Assembly: GCA_002205965.3 (NCBI GenBank)
Contig: NADL03000596.1
Coordinates: 310,001 to 374,000 of the forward strand
Source of the DNA: Kappaphycus alvarezii
Taxonomy: Eukaryota > Rhodophyta > Florideophyceae > Gigartinales > Solieriaceae
Length of the DNA: 64,000 nt
Direction: 5' to 3'
In this document: piece by piece, positions 1 through 11,459 of the stretch
How positions within the stretch are numbered: position 1 is the first letter of the stretch
How the letters are laid out: every line of letters begins with the position of its first letter
Translations under genes and position numbers: made by a program
Notes under the pieces: model-generated
Databases searched by the model: none
The model's input: only the letters and a program-made list of their open reading frames with translations
What the model was told of the DNA's origin: nothing

Positions 1-466
1 TATACTAAGTGGCCGATATTTGTCGAGATCACTTTGGAACCTTGAAGAACATTGAAAAGCTGTTCGCTAGGCTACAGAGGCAGCGCGAAAAGACATTGAA
101 CCGGTGTTTGGCGTTCTGCAGTGCATGTGGCACATCATCTCGTCGCCGTCGCGGTTCGAGACCGTGGACTCTATGAAGGTTGTCGTGAAGTGCGTAATTA
201 TCATGCACAACATGGGCGTGGAGGAGCGCATGTACGCGGCACAGGCAGCTGACGAGGAGGTCACGGAAGGGATTGTTGTGGACGCTGGGCGCGAGCCGAT
301 GCGGAAGCAGATAGTTCCTATGACAGGGACAGTGAGTGCCGTAGAACCACCAAGGACTCTGTCTGGGAGGTTTGCGTTGGATACATTCAAGGAGAAGGCG
401 GCGGAGCACGACATGTCGAAACGGTTGCTCATGGAGCACATCTGGAATCATCATGGTAACGCGTAG
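1..466 (+). pseudogene. PIF/Harbinger transposase, C-terminal part (cut by window start)
   Basis: C-terminal part of a DDE_Tnp_4 (HARBI1/ALP1-like) transposase, which would cut and paste a Harbinger element. Near base 4 one frame reads TKWPIFVEIT, matching the family block YPKWxxFVxxI. From about base 78 another frame reads ARKDIEPVFGVLQ, then PSR, and then CVIIMHNMGVEE, the diagnostic end blocks (ARKDVERxFGVLQ; CVIMHNMxVE). The open part runs 104-466 and stops at 466 (120 residues from its first Met). The change of frame near bases 40-80 says this copy is decayed. Its Myb-like partner ORF lies convergently at 581-1435 on the other strand. Family assignment is firm; which autonomous element it belongs to cannot be seen because the left end is outside the window. 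Confidence 0.8.
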
Positions 467-580
467 GCACGCACCGCAGGTAGGAGGAAAGGATGAGGGA
501 TATGGGTGGTGAGTGTTTGTCTTATACCAGGCAACTCTCGCAAAGTAAGACGCCGTTCTCGTCGCTCAGACTACCGCAAA

Positions 581-1435
581 CTAATGGTTCGCGGTGTCAT
601 GTGACTCGTCCGCAGCCTCCGCCAACACTTCCGTAGGGTTTTCCTTCTCTTGTTCTGCGCACATCTTGTCAAGCACGGCTTTCACGCGCATCGTAAAGAA
701 CTCTCTGTACAGCTCTGACTCCGAGCTCTGCATCCCGTTGGTGAACAGGAGAATGAGGTTGTGCTCCTCTAACTATTTCACCTCCTTCTTTTGCAGCTCA
801 AGCGCAGAGCTGGCCAGGCAAATTCTCTTGTTCTCCTGCTTTTCTTTCACCCTCACCTCCTTCGCTCGCTTTCTCCCCATCGCTCGCTTCGCACAGCCCG
901 GAGCTGCAGACGCACTTATCCTTCCTTCTTGCCGCTCGTCCTCCATACACCCCGTCGCCTTCGTTTTCACGTTCAAGGACACTGATCGGCTACGAGAAGC
1001 GTCACCAGCCACAGCGTACTTGTTAAGGACGCGCAGGAACTCCCTTGCCTCGAGGTACTTGAACCTTCTGTCCACGTCCTCGTTCGAGAGCTGCACCTTC
1101 TTCTTGTTGAACAACGCGGCAGCTAAGCGTATCTCGCCGTCTTCCCCTACCCCGCTACGCTTCATCGCTTTGACGCTAGCGAAGCAACAAGAAAAGCGCA
1201 TGCACTGCTTCTGGATGTCCTTCATGCACGACTACATTGAGTACTCTGTCCGCAGTGGCGCTTACACTAGGCTATTTTCCTTATAAGAGCTGTAGATGCG
1301 AGCATAGTACGTCTGCTTGCGCTGCTCATTACCTGAGATTGAATCGGTTGACCCATGAACGTACGCACGTGCAATACACACGTCCTTTTCTGTGCTGTAG
1401 TTCGACCTGCGTTGCTTCATGTTTGTGTCCGCCAT
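581..1435 (-). pseudogene. PIF/Harbinger ORF1, Myb/SANT-like DNA-binding protein
   Basis: Minus-strand frame of about 284 codons starting MADTNMKQRRSNYSTEKD and ending DTANH. The N-terminal third carries the plant-type Myb/SANT signature of Harbinger ORF1 proteins: NYSTEKDVCIARAY, then GNEQRKQTYYARI, equivalent to RGxNFTxxEDxxLxxAF...GxxQxxxxFWxRI. Then come KDIQKQCMRF, a basic GRKRAKE block and an acidic C-terminal helix-rich tail. ORF1 proteins of this family bind the transposon ends and help nuclear import of the transposase. In-frame stops occur after residue about 54, about 66 and near 771-773, with no frame change, so this is a pseudogene by point mutation. A 230-residue open frame on the opposite strand is its shadow. 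The arrangement tail-to-tail with the transposase at 1-466 repeats in the second Harbinger of this window. Confidence 0.7.
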
Positions 1436-2271
1436 GTTGAATTCGTCGTCGAGGTGCTACAGAACTTGTAGAAGATCAACTGCGCACCCAACTTGGTGCA
1501 ATGTGGTCTATTTTTGCGGGTGTTACGCATGGGGCTACGATATTCTCGCAGGAAGTATGGCCCACGCAAATTTATTGGTGAGGGTGCCAAAGTGCTATTT
1601 TTTGGGCATCAAGTCTGAGAAATTTAGCACTTCGATTTGGCACTTTATCTCATTTGCTTTTTCGGAACCTGCCCGGTGGATCGTGTAATTTTTTTTGCCG
1701 AAGTGCTAAATTTTGATCATTCGATCATTCGACCACGACCGGTGGACGCACTCTTAAGGGGAAATTTTTGCGTAATTTACTATTTAGAAAGGGGGACCGT
1801 TTTCGGGGGCAGGCTTACTACTTAATTTTTCTGATAAGAGCAATCGCAGAGGAGGACTATTGTAAGTAGGGTAACCAATTACTGCACATACCCTGTGAGC
1901 AGAGGTTCTCTGGAATACACACAATTTCATATCACGGCCTTTAGAGCAAACCTATCACGTCTCTATTTTTGATTTTTTGAGTCGGATGTTGCGTCAGTGC
2001 AAACCTACTGCGTAGCTAAACCGCCATTTTGGACCCAGAATTTTGGAGTCAACGCAAAAAGCGTCTCAACCCCAGAACATTTCTGAGATACTTTTAGCGC
2101 CGGGGCTATCAAGTTTCTCAGTTCTTTTATCAAAAAAACGCTGTTCATATATCCAGTGAGTTGTAGCCGGCTATTCTTCGCGCCAAATGTTGGCACAACT
2201 CACTTTGCAAAACGGCGATTCGTTTGCCGCGATTTTTCGTGAACGTTCAGGCCAGCATCATTTTTCGTACC
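1436..2271. other. Non-coding stretch with a 15-bp inverted repeat
   Basis: No convincing gene. A short inverted repeat beginning GTGCCAAAGTGCTA at 1584 is mirrored imperfectly at 1628-1643 (TTAGCACTTCGATTTGGCAC), and the same AAGTGCTAAATTTTG wording recurs at 1700-1716. This may be the subterminal region of the Harbinger element to the left, but no matching terminal repeat could be identified because the other end lies outside the window. Confidence 0.4.
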
Positions 2272-2402
2272 GCCATTGCCTCGCCAGATCTCAAGTACTT
2301 TTCACTCCTGCAACGCCATTGTCTCGCTACATCTCCGGGTACCTTTCTCCCCTACACGGCCATTGCTTCGCCACATCTCCAGCAACCTTTGGTCGCACTG
2401 TC
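2272..2402 (+). repeat. Imperfect tandem repeat, three units of about 43 bp
   Basis: Three consecutive units begin with GCCATTGCCTCGCC (2272), GCCATTGTCTCGCT (2315) and GCCATTGCTTCGCC (2359). Each is followed by AxATCTC and a pyrimidine-rich tail, giving a period of 43-44 bp. Open frames cross it in all three phases, as expected of a CT-rich repeat, and none resembles a known protein. Confidence 0.65.
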
Positions 2403-2670
2403 CTGGTCCTTTTGCTTCTTGTTTATACCTCAAACCACTCTACAACAAACACCAGGCAGCCTCAGAATCCCGAAAAAAAAAGCAACCCGCACCCAGCTAC
2501 GGCCAACACTGCACCAAATTAAAGCGACCCGATACCTGCGCCCTTCATCAATCCCGATGCCCTACTCGCAGCAAAAAAACATCAGGCACAGAGCACAAAC
2601 CAGCTATGCGTAGAATTAGGAACGTCTCTGACTACCAGCGATTCCAAACCACCGTTGGACCGCAGTACAG

Positions 2671-3562
2671 ATGTACAAAAAAAAAGACAGCAGTAACTCT
2701 AAAATTTCGAGACGAGGTAAGTCTTATTCTGCAACTGATGGTTTAATTCTTGCAGAATGTTGGTTGGAGAAGACATGCAAGGGTCAAATCCGAAACGCGA
2801 ATAGTTTTGGTCGGCCGTGCATGCTAATTGTGCGAGCAAATGTGTCAACAGGACATCGCATTCCATACGTTTTACGTGGGATCGACTAGCATGATTTGCT
2901 CAACATTACATCGCTGCCAAGGAGAAAATAGAATCGCGGAAAATATCAGGAGTGAACGACAAAGATTTTCTGGACAAAACTATGTAACTCTACCGAATGT
3001 CCGCCGGACGTAAGGAAATCAACGGCGTTTTCCAGTACGCACCCGATTTTCTTTATGTTGAGGCAGCGAACTATCTGGGTTCGCGACCAAAGTTTTGCAA
3101 TGGATATAGTGGAACAATTGATACGGTGGAAGGCTACAGAATTAAACGGGGGGAATTTTTGAGTTAAGTTAATGCATGGAAGATGTGGTCGGTTAAACGT
3201 GAATGGGAGGACATTGTTCAGCGATTTCGCTGGCCAAAAAGAGACATTCTGGTTCTTATATCTCGGATTCATAGAACGAAGGGAATGACGAACGAATGAA
3301 AAGGCCAATAGGAATTGAGAAGCAGAAAGTGGTCAACCAACCATCAACGGCCGACAAGGAGCTTGCGAGTATGATCAAGACGATGCAGGCCACAATTGAG
3401 CGAACAACCTCTTTCATGGAAATGTTTATCAAGCAAACAGAGATACAAAATCGGAAAGAGAATGACTTTAAACTCCTGCGAGTACTTCCAGACGATAGCG
3501 AGGAGCGGAAACCGGCGTTGAAGAGGATATTGGAAACTGGTATGATTCTCCGGCAGTGCTAG
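2671..3562 (+). pseudogene. ORF1 (Myb-like) of the second PIF/Harbinger, interrupted
   Basis: Begins MYKKKDSSNSKISRRGKSYS; the block RRGKSYSATDGLILAECWLE equals the Myb-like RGxNFSxxEDxxLAxAWL of Harbinger ORF1. After one frame change near 2807 it continues FWSAVHANCASK, WDRLA, AAKEKIESRKISG and LYRMSAGRK, ending in a pKF-like block near 3095. In-frame stops are present. A copy of the dispersed G-rich terminal motif (3148-3195) then interrupts it, and a likely C-terminal piece resumes at 3296 (MKRPIGIEKQKVV, comparable to the RPxGxKxAK block). It is convergent with the transposase on the minus strand (3809-4238 and 18598-19435), the same layout as the first Harbinger. The Myb-like part is well supported; the C-terminal piece is inference. 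Confidence 0.6.
3148..3195 (+). repeat. Dispersed G-rich terminal motif, copy 1
   Basis: Starts GGGGGGAATTTTTGAG and continues through AATGCATGGAAGATGTGGTC. Nearly the same 45-50 bp word occurs at 22593-22642 (+), 32114-32160 (-) and 40233-40277 (+). It is probably one terminus of a mobile element of unknown class; the opposite terminus was not found. Confidence 0.6.
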
Positions 3563-3808
3563 TGGAGAAAACAAAGCCAGAGAACACAGCGACAAGCAGT
3601 AGAAGTGCGAAAACCTTCAAGAGCTCCAGTTCTGTCAGAAGGTGAGGGAAACGAGCCCCAGGATCATGAAGAGGAGGGAGATCTCGATGATGATACAGTT
3701 TAATTCGGACTTCGCACTGAAGGAGCGCTGAGAGGTCTCCCTCTCCGGAACACACAAGGCCCACATTGGGAACCATGCAAGGCTTAAACTACTCCCGAGA
3801 TTTTCCCT

Positions 3809-4238
3809 TTACTTACCGGAATAGTAAATGAGATTCTCTACAATTAAATAAACACATCCTAGTTGTTCAACAAGATCTGCTTTGAGTGTGTCGTGTGCAA
3901 TTGATGATGCCACAAAGCTGTGGCGCACAATAAAGTATTCCCATTCTCCAATCTCATTTGCTCCAGTTTCATCAGCGCTCGTGTGCAATTCAAGCTCTGG
4001 CTGTGCTTCTTCGGCGTTAATATTGTCATTATCCAGTAGTTCTGTCAGAAAATTGTAGTGTGCACCCTCAGAATCAAGTTCTTCTGCAATTGATCCATCT
4101 TTTTGTATGCGAATGATCACGTTGTGTACTATTACACAAGTCTGAGAGACCTGGATGATTTCGTCGATGAACCACAGTCGTATATCCTCTCCTAGAACTC
4201 GAAGTCGGGATCGCAATACCCCGAAGAGCCCCTCAATG
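3809..4238 (-). pseudogene. PIF/Harbinger transposase, C-terminal part, cut off by the gypsy insertion
   Basis: Minus-strand open frame reading GLFGVLRSRLRVLGED, then QTCVIVHNVIIR, the C-terminal blocks of a HARBI1-type DDE_Tnp_4 transposase (ERxFGVLQxRF...CVIMHNMIIE), followed by an acidic tail ending at 3809. At 4238 it meets the 5' LTR of the gypsy element. The other part of the same gene begins at 18598, directly beyond the 3' LTR, where EARRKDI is the expected preceding block and the reading phase is kept across the 5-bp target duplication. So this transposase gene was the target of the retroelement. Known role: transposition of its own element. It is inactive here. Confidence 0.85.
4234..4238 (+). 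repeat. Target-site duplication, left copy (CAATG)
   Basis: Five bases CAATG directly before the 5' LTR correspond to CAATA at 18598-18602 directly after the 3' LTR, one mismatch. A 5-bp duplication is usual for Ty3/gypsy integrases, and the uninterrupted transposase reading supports it. Confidence 0.8.
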
Positions 4239-5230
4239 AGTAGTGCAATTACCCTTGGGTTTACAGTAGGGATCGAAAATCCAATTTGCTAATCGAAATT
4301 CGATTACTATTTTAGACTTTACAGTTCTTACAGGACTACGTGGCAGTGACCCAATAGGGGCAGGCCGTGGACCTGCTTGGTCCTGATAATTATTTTAGAA
4401 GTGACTCACTAACTTTTAGACACGTGTCCTAACACACTAACAGTCTAACAGACTAACTTCTAACTTACTATTTATTGTTCGGCCGCTATGGCGTGCCAAG
4501 TAAACAGTGACCGAAGTGTCGGCTCTGGAGTTAGCTCCCATCTTTCGCTTTCCCCTCCACCTAAGGCGTTTTAGCGACTGTGGCTATAGTTAACCTCATC
4601 TCCTTCGGGTCCCTTCGTAGCCTCTTGGCCTGATCCTCCTTTAGGCTTCTTCCCTTTTTAATTTTCATCTTTTACAAACGTGTTGCGTCTTTTTTCACCC
4701 GTGGCTGGCGTCGCGTCCCCAGAGAGGACTGTATCTCTAGACCCGTGGTTGGTCGCCGTTCCCCCTGCGGAGGACTGTATCCGCTACCTCTTAGGCTTAC
4801 CGCCGTCCCATGCGGGAGGACCGAATTCCATACAGAGCCCCTTCGCTCGCCTATGCCGACTCGGTACGCGTGGCACTCGCTTGGCTTCGGCGTATCTTCC
4901 CCCTCCCTCCTTTTTCCTGTTTTCCTTTCAGTCCCTCGGACTACTTTCAGTTTCTTTGGCTTCGCCCTTGGTTACTGTCCAGTGGACTTCATTTCATCGC
5001 AGCCCTTGATTTTCCTTGCTCCCAGACACTTCGTGTCCTTGCCCAGACTTCCAAAATCTCTACTACAACCGCCTTTTAGGTCTCGAGCTACTACCCCTCA
5101 CATGGATTAAAGAGAAAGCGGGTGTATCGGACTCCCGGTAGTTGCACAGTTAACAACTACTTTTCCCCTTATTTTCTTAGGCATCCCCCGACGACACACT
5201 CCCATGGTAGTTTCTGTGCATTTCGCTACA
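4239..5230 (+). repeat. 5' LTR of the gypsy element
   Basis: Near-identical to 17606-18597. Both end in CTACA, and the 3' copy shows the full terminal inverted repeat TGTAGTGCAA...TTGCACTACA. I count about 18 differences over 992 bases, mostly single bases near the two ends. Long open frames inside (for example 4680-5009) are only LTR sequence and recur in the other LTR. Confidence 0.93.
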
Positions 5231-5234
5231 TATT

Positions 5235-5250
5235 TTGGTCTCCCGACCTA
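5235..5250 (+). promoter_or_regulatory. Probable primer-binding site of the gypsy element
   Basis: TGGTCTCCCGACCTAG begins four bases after the 5' LTR. It starts with TGG, the complement of a tRNA 3' CCA, as reverse-transcription primer sites do. The matching tRNA was not identified. Confidence 0.5.
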
Positions 5251-5256
5251 GAACAA

Positions 5257-7503
5257 TGTCCTCCGGTCGCAACAGAGGCAACACCGCAGGTGTGACTACC
5301 CGTGTGGGGATCATATCCTCCCAGAGGAATCGTCTACCGCCCCGCGCAAGTTCCACTCGTGGTACTGCTGAAGTTCCGGAGGAGCCTAAGATAACTTTCT
5401 CAGAGAAATGAGATGATATAAACGCGCAGCTGCGTGAAGAAATACAGTTACTCACCTTTAAGGTAGAGGAGTTACAAGGCGTCGTCGACGCTATTCAGAC
5501 CGAAACCTTGAAAAGGTTACCGATTTCGAGTCGAAAATATATGCTTTCGAAGAGAGAATCAAAGACTCTGTAAAGTAACGTACAGTGATGAAATCCTTGA
5601 GGGAAGATGTGGGTGCGGTCCACATTGATGTTAACAGAGCCCTTGAGGGCATCGATATGGCCAACGGCAAAAACGAATATTATTTCGATCGTGTATCCAA
5701 AAGGCTTGAGCGTCTTGAGGCGCCAGCAAAAAAAAACGAGACTCGTCTGATGCGCAAGCTGCAGCAGCATTCATTGAATTAGAAGCATCAGCTCCACGCA
5801 AAAAAAGAAGATTCACAAGAATCAGGCCATGTGTCCCATAGGGAACTAGCTAAGAAGAATAATTCTTGGAAGAAGACAAAGAAAAGTTCTCGCGAGAACA
5901 AGAGGAAGACTCGCAAGAGTCAAAGATACAGTGATACGTCGGATCCCAGTTAGAGCATTAGCTTTCCATCAACAGACACGTACGATCTGGCCTTTGAGTA
6001 TAATGAGGACGATTACTCTTCCGATGACAACAGTTTTGATTCGGAAGTGGATGAAAGAGGTCGCACCTCACTCTAAAGTAAGAGATCCAAAGGATCTAAG
6101 AAAACAGAAAGGTCTAGCGAGACTGAAGGAAGCACAGCCTCCAGGCTGACTATCCATGACCGGCGCGGTCCATCCTGGAGGGGGCTCCGCGAGCTCAAAC
6201 CAACAAACCATCTCTTCGAGAACATATGTCCTACAGTAAATATCGACTTGATAACACGTCGCAGACGTTAACATCCAGAGAATTGGGTAAAATTAGAGAT
6301 TACGCGAAGCATATCGACACAAAATACGGAAGGGACATTTCTTCACTGGAGAAGACCCCATCTTAGTACAAAACTTCTTACAGAAGTTATTTCGATAATT
6401 TAACCTGCAAGATGTGAAGGAAAGCCTCCTTTCAAAGTCCTACCGGACTTTTTGGAGGGCGTCGCCCGCAGAAAATTTCGTTCCGTTTCGGAAACAATAA
6501 CCCCGGAACAGGGTTGGATAACTACGTGGCCGATGGCCGTTCAGTGGCTACTTCGTAGCTCCGCAACGAATGATGCCATTCACAATTCTGTGTTACAGCT
6601 AAAATATTTGAAACGACTTCCCTCGCAAAATGAAAAGACCTACTATATGCGTCTAACAGACGCGTCCAACCGTTGTGGCAATGTAAATTCCTCTCAGGAA
6701 CTCATGACGATGTTCGTTGACGGTCTTGATAAGACCACGAAGACTTCCGTTGCAAGACGCCGCGAGACGCATCGCCTCTTAACGTTCTTAGAACTTTTTC
6801 ACTTCGCGTAAGTGGAAGGAGAAGCAGTCCGTGCTCAGACAGTACAAACCCGCGGGGTTTCTTTTGACAAACAAGTGGTGACACAAATTAGAAGGACGGC
6901 ATCGCCGCCTAAGTCGAAAACGCTCCACCCAGAGTGGCAATCAAGAGGCTCGTTGAGCTTTTTACAATCCCTCTCAGACTCACAGGATTCATATCTCCAA
7001 GGAACCTACTTGTCTACACAAGACATGCACCTTCTGCAAGAAGGATATGATGAGGAAACTTTATATTCCGAAGAGACATCAGTCTCTCAAGAGACACATG
7101 AACAGGATGTTCCACAGGAACAAATACTTACTTTGGAAGCATCAAGCAGAATGCACGCTCCGCGTGTACCAATTCAAGATAATCGAACGAGGTTCGTACG
7201 ACCAGGTTGGGTCAACAGAACACTACAGTCCCAACGAGATAATAAGTCCAGCTTGGACAAAGGAAAGAGGTATAACCTCATTTTCCATGAGTGCTACGCT
7301 CTAGGACACATCGCACCGGAATGTTTCCATCCCCTAAGAGATCGTGAAACAGTTCTGAAGAACTTTGAAGCACTGTCTCCGATGGAGAAGTCAAGCTTGC
7401 CGCAGGAACACCCGCGAGTTTATACGTTTCGGATACACAACTGCGTACGGCACAACAAGAACCTAATGCCAGTCTGGCCACTCAATCGAAAAACTGACTG
7501 AGG
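5257..7503 (+). other. gag region of the gypsy element
   Basis: Gag would form the virus-like particle. The first part (about 5257-6150) is charged and helix-prone, then a capsid-like segment follows (6452-6811, with QWLLRSS, LKYLKRLPS and YYMRLTDASNRCG). A zinc-knuckle-like stretch CYALGHIAPECF lies near 7290-7330, just before a long acidic/basic tail. No close family was recognised for the capsid part; its position before protease/RT and the knuckle carry the call. Fossil, broken. Confidence 0.65.
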
Positions 7504-7550
7504 GATTTTTCAAAAAGGGAAGGGTAGCAAAGGCCACGCCTTTACCCGAG

Positions 7551-10343
7551 GTGTTGTCACCTCACTCCCCGACAAAATCAGAAGGCACTGCAGTCCAGAA
7601 GTACAATGTTACTCTGAAAGAACAACCATCTCCAAAGGTGGGAGAGGTAACAGTACCACCGGAACAAGTGAACTTCCATGTGAATCTGACCATCAACAAT
7701 TTCCAAAGGACGGTTATCATAAATAAGACAACAGTCAAAACTTTTGGCCTTGAAAAGACCTTGGGTAAGAACTAAGAATCCTAAGTATCCTAATAGGATA
7801 TTCTTGCTTGCAAGGCTAAATTACAAAGTCTATGCAGACATCGGAGTGACGACGTCACTTATGCGAAGAGCTCTTGCAGTGTTAGACGCAGTAGCAGGCC
7901 CTAACTTCATCAAAAGATCAGAATTTCCGCCGGAAGTAGAATACAAGATTGAGGCGGGACCCATTCCAGATATTCACGACGCAAATAAAAACCCACTCAC
8001 GATGAGAGGAACAATCAACTTGCCTGTAAGGCTGGGAAAGTTCTTATTCGTTGTTGATTTCATTGTATGCGGAAAGCTGACAGCGCCAGTGATATTAGGA
8101 GCAGATTACTGCGACTGCTTCGTGGAAGCAATATTTCCTCGCCAAAGGCATATCCAACTAGCAGATTGATCGAAGATCCTCATCACCCGTAAGCCTTTGC
8201 AAAGGGCAGTTATTACTTTCCAAGTTCCAGAGGAACAAAATTCAGGAACGAAACAGCGTATTGAAACCAAGGTGCATTGTGCACGTACTGTAACCACCCC
8301 TCCGGGATCTCAGTCGTTCGTACACGAAACCTCGAAGAGGTTTGGGTCATTATTAGTGCAAGCACTTCCAAAGCTCTACGAGCAGAAAGAACTGGTTGCA
8401 GCCAACGGAGTAGTCCAAGTGGACACGGATATGCTGTACAGCCTGTTGATCGCTAACATGGGACGCAACCCCCAAATAATAGTGAAGAACCAAGTGGTTG
8501 CCACTGTATTTCCTCATCTGACAGCATTTTTAAGCAGTCCGATCCTCCGATCCCCTTAGGAGAAGTACTCGGTATCACCGAAGAAAGACAACATGACTCT
8601 GCCGATTCAACATCAACCAACGAGGACCAAAGGTCAAACGTAGATCATCATAAACCCCAAAAGGATACCAATGAAAATTTCGGCACGACAAAAGAAAACA
8701 AAGAGTAAAAACAGTCGACAGTAGACGGCTTAGAATTAAGTCATTTATCACAATCTCTGAGAGAGCGCTTTCCAAATATGCTTCGTAAGCATGAGAAAAT
8801 GTGAGATGGTTCCCTTGGAGAAATCCGTACGACGGAACAAATGATTGAATTAGTCCCAGGGACTCGACCAATCGCACAAGCGCCACGCAGAGCAGGGCCG
8901 AAGACCAGTGAAATTGAAGAACTTGAAGTTCAAAAGATGCTCAAGACAGGGTTCATCGAACCCACGCAGCCGGAGTGGACGTCGCCCGTATTGTTAGTAC
9001 CGAAACCCGACGGTTAGTTGAGGTTCCGTATAGACTACAGATGTTTAAACCCGTTACGGTGAAATAAACGTACCCCATCCCTCGGATGGATGAATATATT
9101 GATTCTTTAGGAATAGCAAAAGTATTCTCAGCTTTAGACTGCAACAGCGGTTATTGACAAGTGCCAGTGGCACGTAAATACAAAGAGAAAAACATCGTTT
9201 TCATGTCATAGCGTACTGTTCCAGTTCACAAGAATGCCCTTCGGGCTTACGAATGCGCCATCCACCTTTTAAAGGGCTCTGTACATTCTGCTATCTCCAT
9301 TCAAATGGAAGTCATGCTTGGTCTATTTGGACGATGTGATTATCTTTTCCCAAAAATGTGAGGAACTTATCCACCATGTGGATGATATCTTACACACCCT
9401 CACAAGGGCTAGAATAACTTTGAAGTTAAGGAAATGTGAATTTTTCACAACCAAGATCAAGTACCTTGGTCACATCATCAAACCAAGGACCCTGAAAATC
9501 GATAAAGCCCCGATTACGGCTCTCAAAGAAGCAGAATATCCGAAGGATCAAACGCAATTGAGGAGCTTCCTCGGGTTATGCAATGTGTACCATCTGTACA
9601 TCAGAAACTTCACCCGCATAGCACACCCATTGAATAAACTCCTTCGCAAAGGAGAAATAATTAAGCTTAAGCCCTGTGAGCCGCAAGAGAAGTAATCCTT
9701 CTACAAACTTAAGGACGCCGTCTTGTCGCCACCAGTCTTGGCAATGCCCAAGCCGGGGCTACCTTATTCCGTTGATACGGACGCAAGTATGAAGCAGCTG
9801 GGAGCTGCGTTGTTTCAGACTCACCCAGACGGGGAACGAAAACACATTGGGTTCTTTTCAAGGACATTTCTCAAAGCAGAAAGTAACTATTAAGTTTCGA
9901 AGCTCGAGTGTCTCGCCGTTGTGTGGGCCCTCAACCTCTTGCGACCATACCTACAGGATGAGAAGTTCACCTTGTACTCGGACTATGCATCGTTACGATG
10001 GTTTATGAATGTCGATGACCCATCGGGTTGACTTATTAGACGGAGGCTTCGCCTCAGCGCATATGACTTTGAAGTCAAATACAAGAAAGGAAAAGCCAAC
10101 ACTTAGGCCGACGCCTTCTCTCGGCTCGAGAAATCAGGAGGAACAGTGGTCGACATCGACGAAGAGATTCCTTGCTTCCTCTGCGAGAAATCGATGGCAT
10201 ATATCCTTTGCAAGGAAGAAAAAGGAATGTCTGTACCAGAAGTAGAGTGCTACGGCGACGTCGTCGATAAATTATTAGATCTACAGAGCATTGAGTGCGA
10301 TTCACAAGAACTTGATGAGTTCGTAGCAATCAATCCAGAATAG
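7551..10343 (+). other. protease, reverse transcriptase and RNase H region of the gypsy element
   Basis: Recognisable pol parts in order. An aspartic-protease-like block VYADIGVTTSLM is near 7830, with the later hydrophobic stretch VILGADYCD near 8090. RT blocks around 8860-9660 include LVPKPDG, the catalytic MVYLDDVIIFS at 9318 and KCEFFTTKIKYLGHII. RNase H follows at about 9760-10120 with VDTDASMKQLGAALFQ. The block order PR-RT-RH before integrase is the Ty3/gypsy order. Fossil, broken in several places. Confidence 0.88.
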
Positions 10344-10484
10344 TTAGTAAGAGAACAAAGTTCCGACGCATACTTTAGGTCCCTACGGGACAAGATTAAC
10401 AAATGGGATAGAATCCCATTCAGCATGGATGCCCATCCCTACGAGTGATACCTATGTAGAACTGCGACCCATTATATTCAGGTT

Positions 10485-11459
10485 GTGATACCAAAGTCGC
10501 TTCGCGACGGAGTGTTACGGATTGGACATTACTCCAAGACATCAGGACATCCCGGAGGGAGAAAGATGTATAAGTCTCTTGCAAGAGATTACTACTGGCC
10601 ATGGATGGAAGTTGATTGCTATGCCGTGTCACTTCATTGCATAAGTTGCGCCCGTAATCGGGTTCGGTTACGAAAATAAAACGCAAGGAGGTGAAACTCT
10701 TCACACCGGAGGCTCCACTGGAGTTTGTCGCAATTGATATACTCGGCGAGTTATTAAGATGAGAGACGCGGGAACCGCTACCTTCTGGTGATCACTGATC
10801 GTTATTCGAAGTTAGTACGAACCGTACCTTTGAGAAAAATATTCTCGGCGACAACCGCCGTTGCATTCGTACACCATTAGGTGTTTATATACGGACAACC
10901 GGTCAAGCTGCTTTCCGATAACGGAAGTCAGTTCACAGCCAAGTTCTTTCAGAACGTCACAAGAATCCTGGGGATTAATCGAGTGTTTACGACAACGTGT
11001 CACTCACAGGCTAATGGCCAAGCTGAAAGGTTCAACAGAACAATCCTAGCGGCGTTACGCCATTATGTAGCAGACCATCGAACGGATTGGGACTTGTTCA
11101 CAGGTGCTCTCACCTTTTTGCATAACACACAAGTCCATAGGACTACGAAACTTGCTCCATTTGAGCTTGTTTTGTCAAGAGCGCCAAAGACTTTGGCCAT
11201 TCAAGGACGACAGTCCTTGGAGGAATTTCCAACGGAAAGACAGTACCATTTGAAATGGCAAAGTTGGCTAGCAAGTCTCATAGAAGCAGCAAATGACTCT
11301 TTGAGGAAGGAAGAGGCACGCTACAAGCGTAATTTTGATGCAAGGCTTCGCAAGCCAAAATATCATATCCCAGTGGGATCTTATGTATTCCTTCGTAAGG
11401 AAAATTTTGGAAGACCGAAAAACAAACACAAGCCTTCTCCTGTTGCATCAGGCCCTTAA
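10485..11459 (+). other. integrase region of the gypsy element
   Basis: The zinc-binding HHCC domain is near 10510-10660 (GHYSKTSGHPGGRKMYKSL, then CISCARN), comparable to the gypsy H-H-C-C arrangement. The catalytic core shows LLSDNGSQFTAKFF near 10910, followed by TTCHSQANGQAERFNRTI, hallmark gypsy integrase wording with the D and E of the DDE triad. The C-terminal part (11160-11459) holds a basic region with KYHIPVGSYVFLRK, typical of the GPY/F-like module. Fossil. Confidence 0.9.

Noticed and set aside
594-1286. 230-residue open frame on +
   Set aside because: It is the antisense shadow of the Myb-like Harbinger ORF1 on minus, which has recognisable motifs; the + frame has none.
2005-2196. 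Possible terminal inverted repeat pairing the 1.9-2.6 kb region with 19.4-19.9 kb for the second Harbinger
   Set aside because: Only short words such as GCAAACCTA are shared; no convincing end-to-end inverted repeat could be aligned by eye.
4680-5110. Ser/Pro/Leu-rich open frames inside the 5' LTR, repeated at 18113-18477
   Set aside because: They lie inside the two LTRs and recur only because the LTRs are copies; no protein motif.
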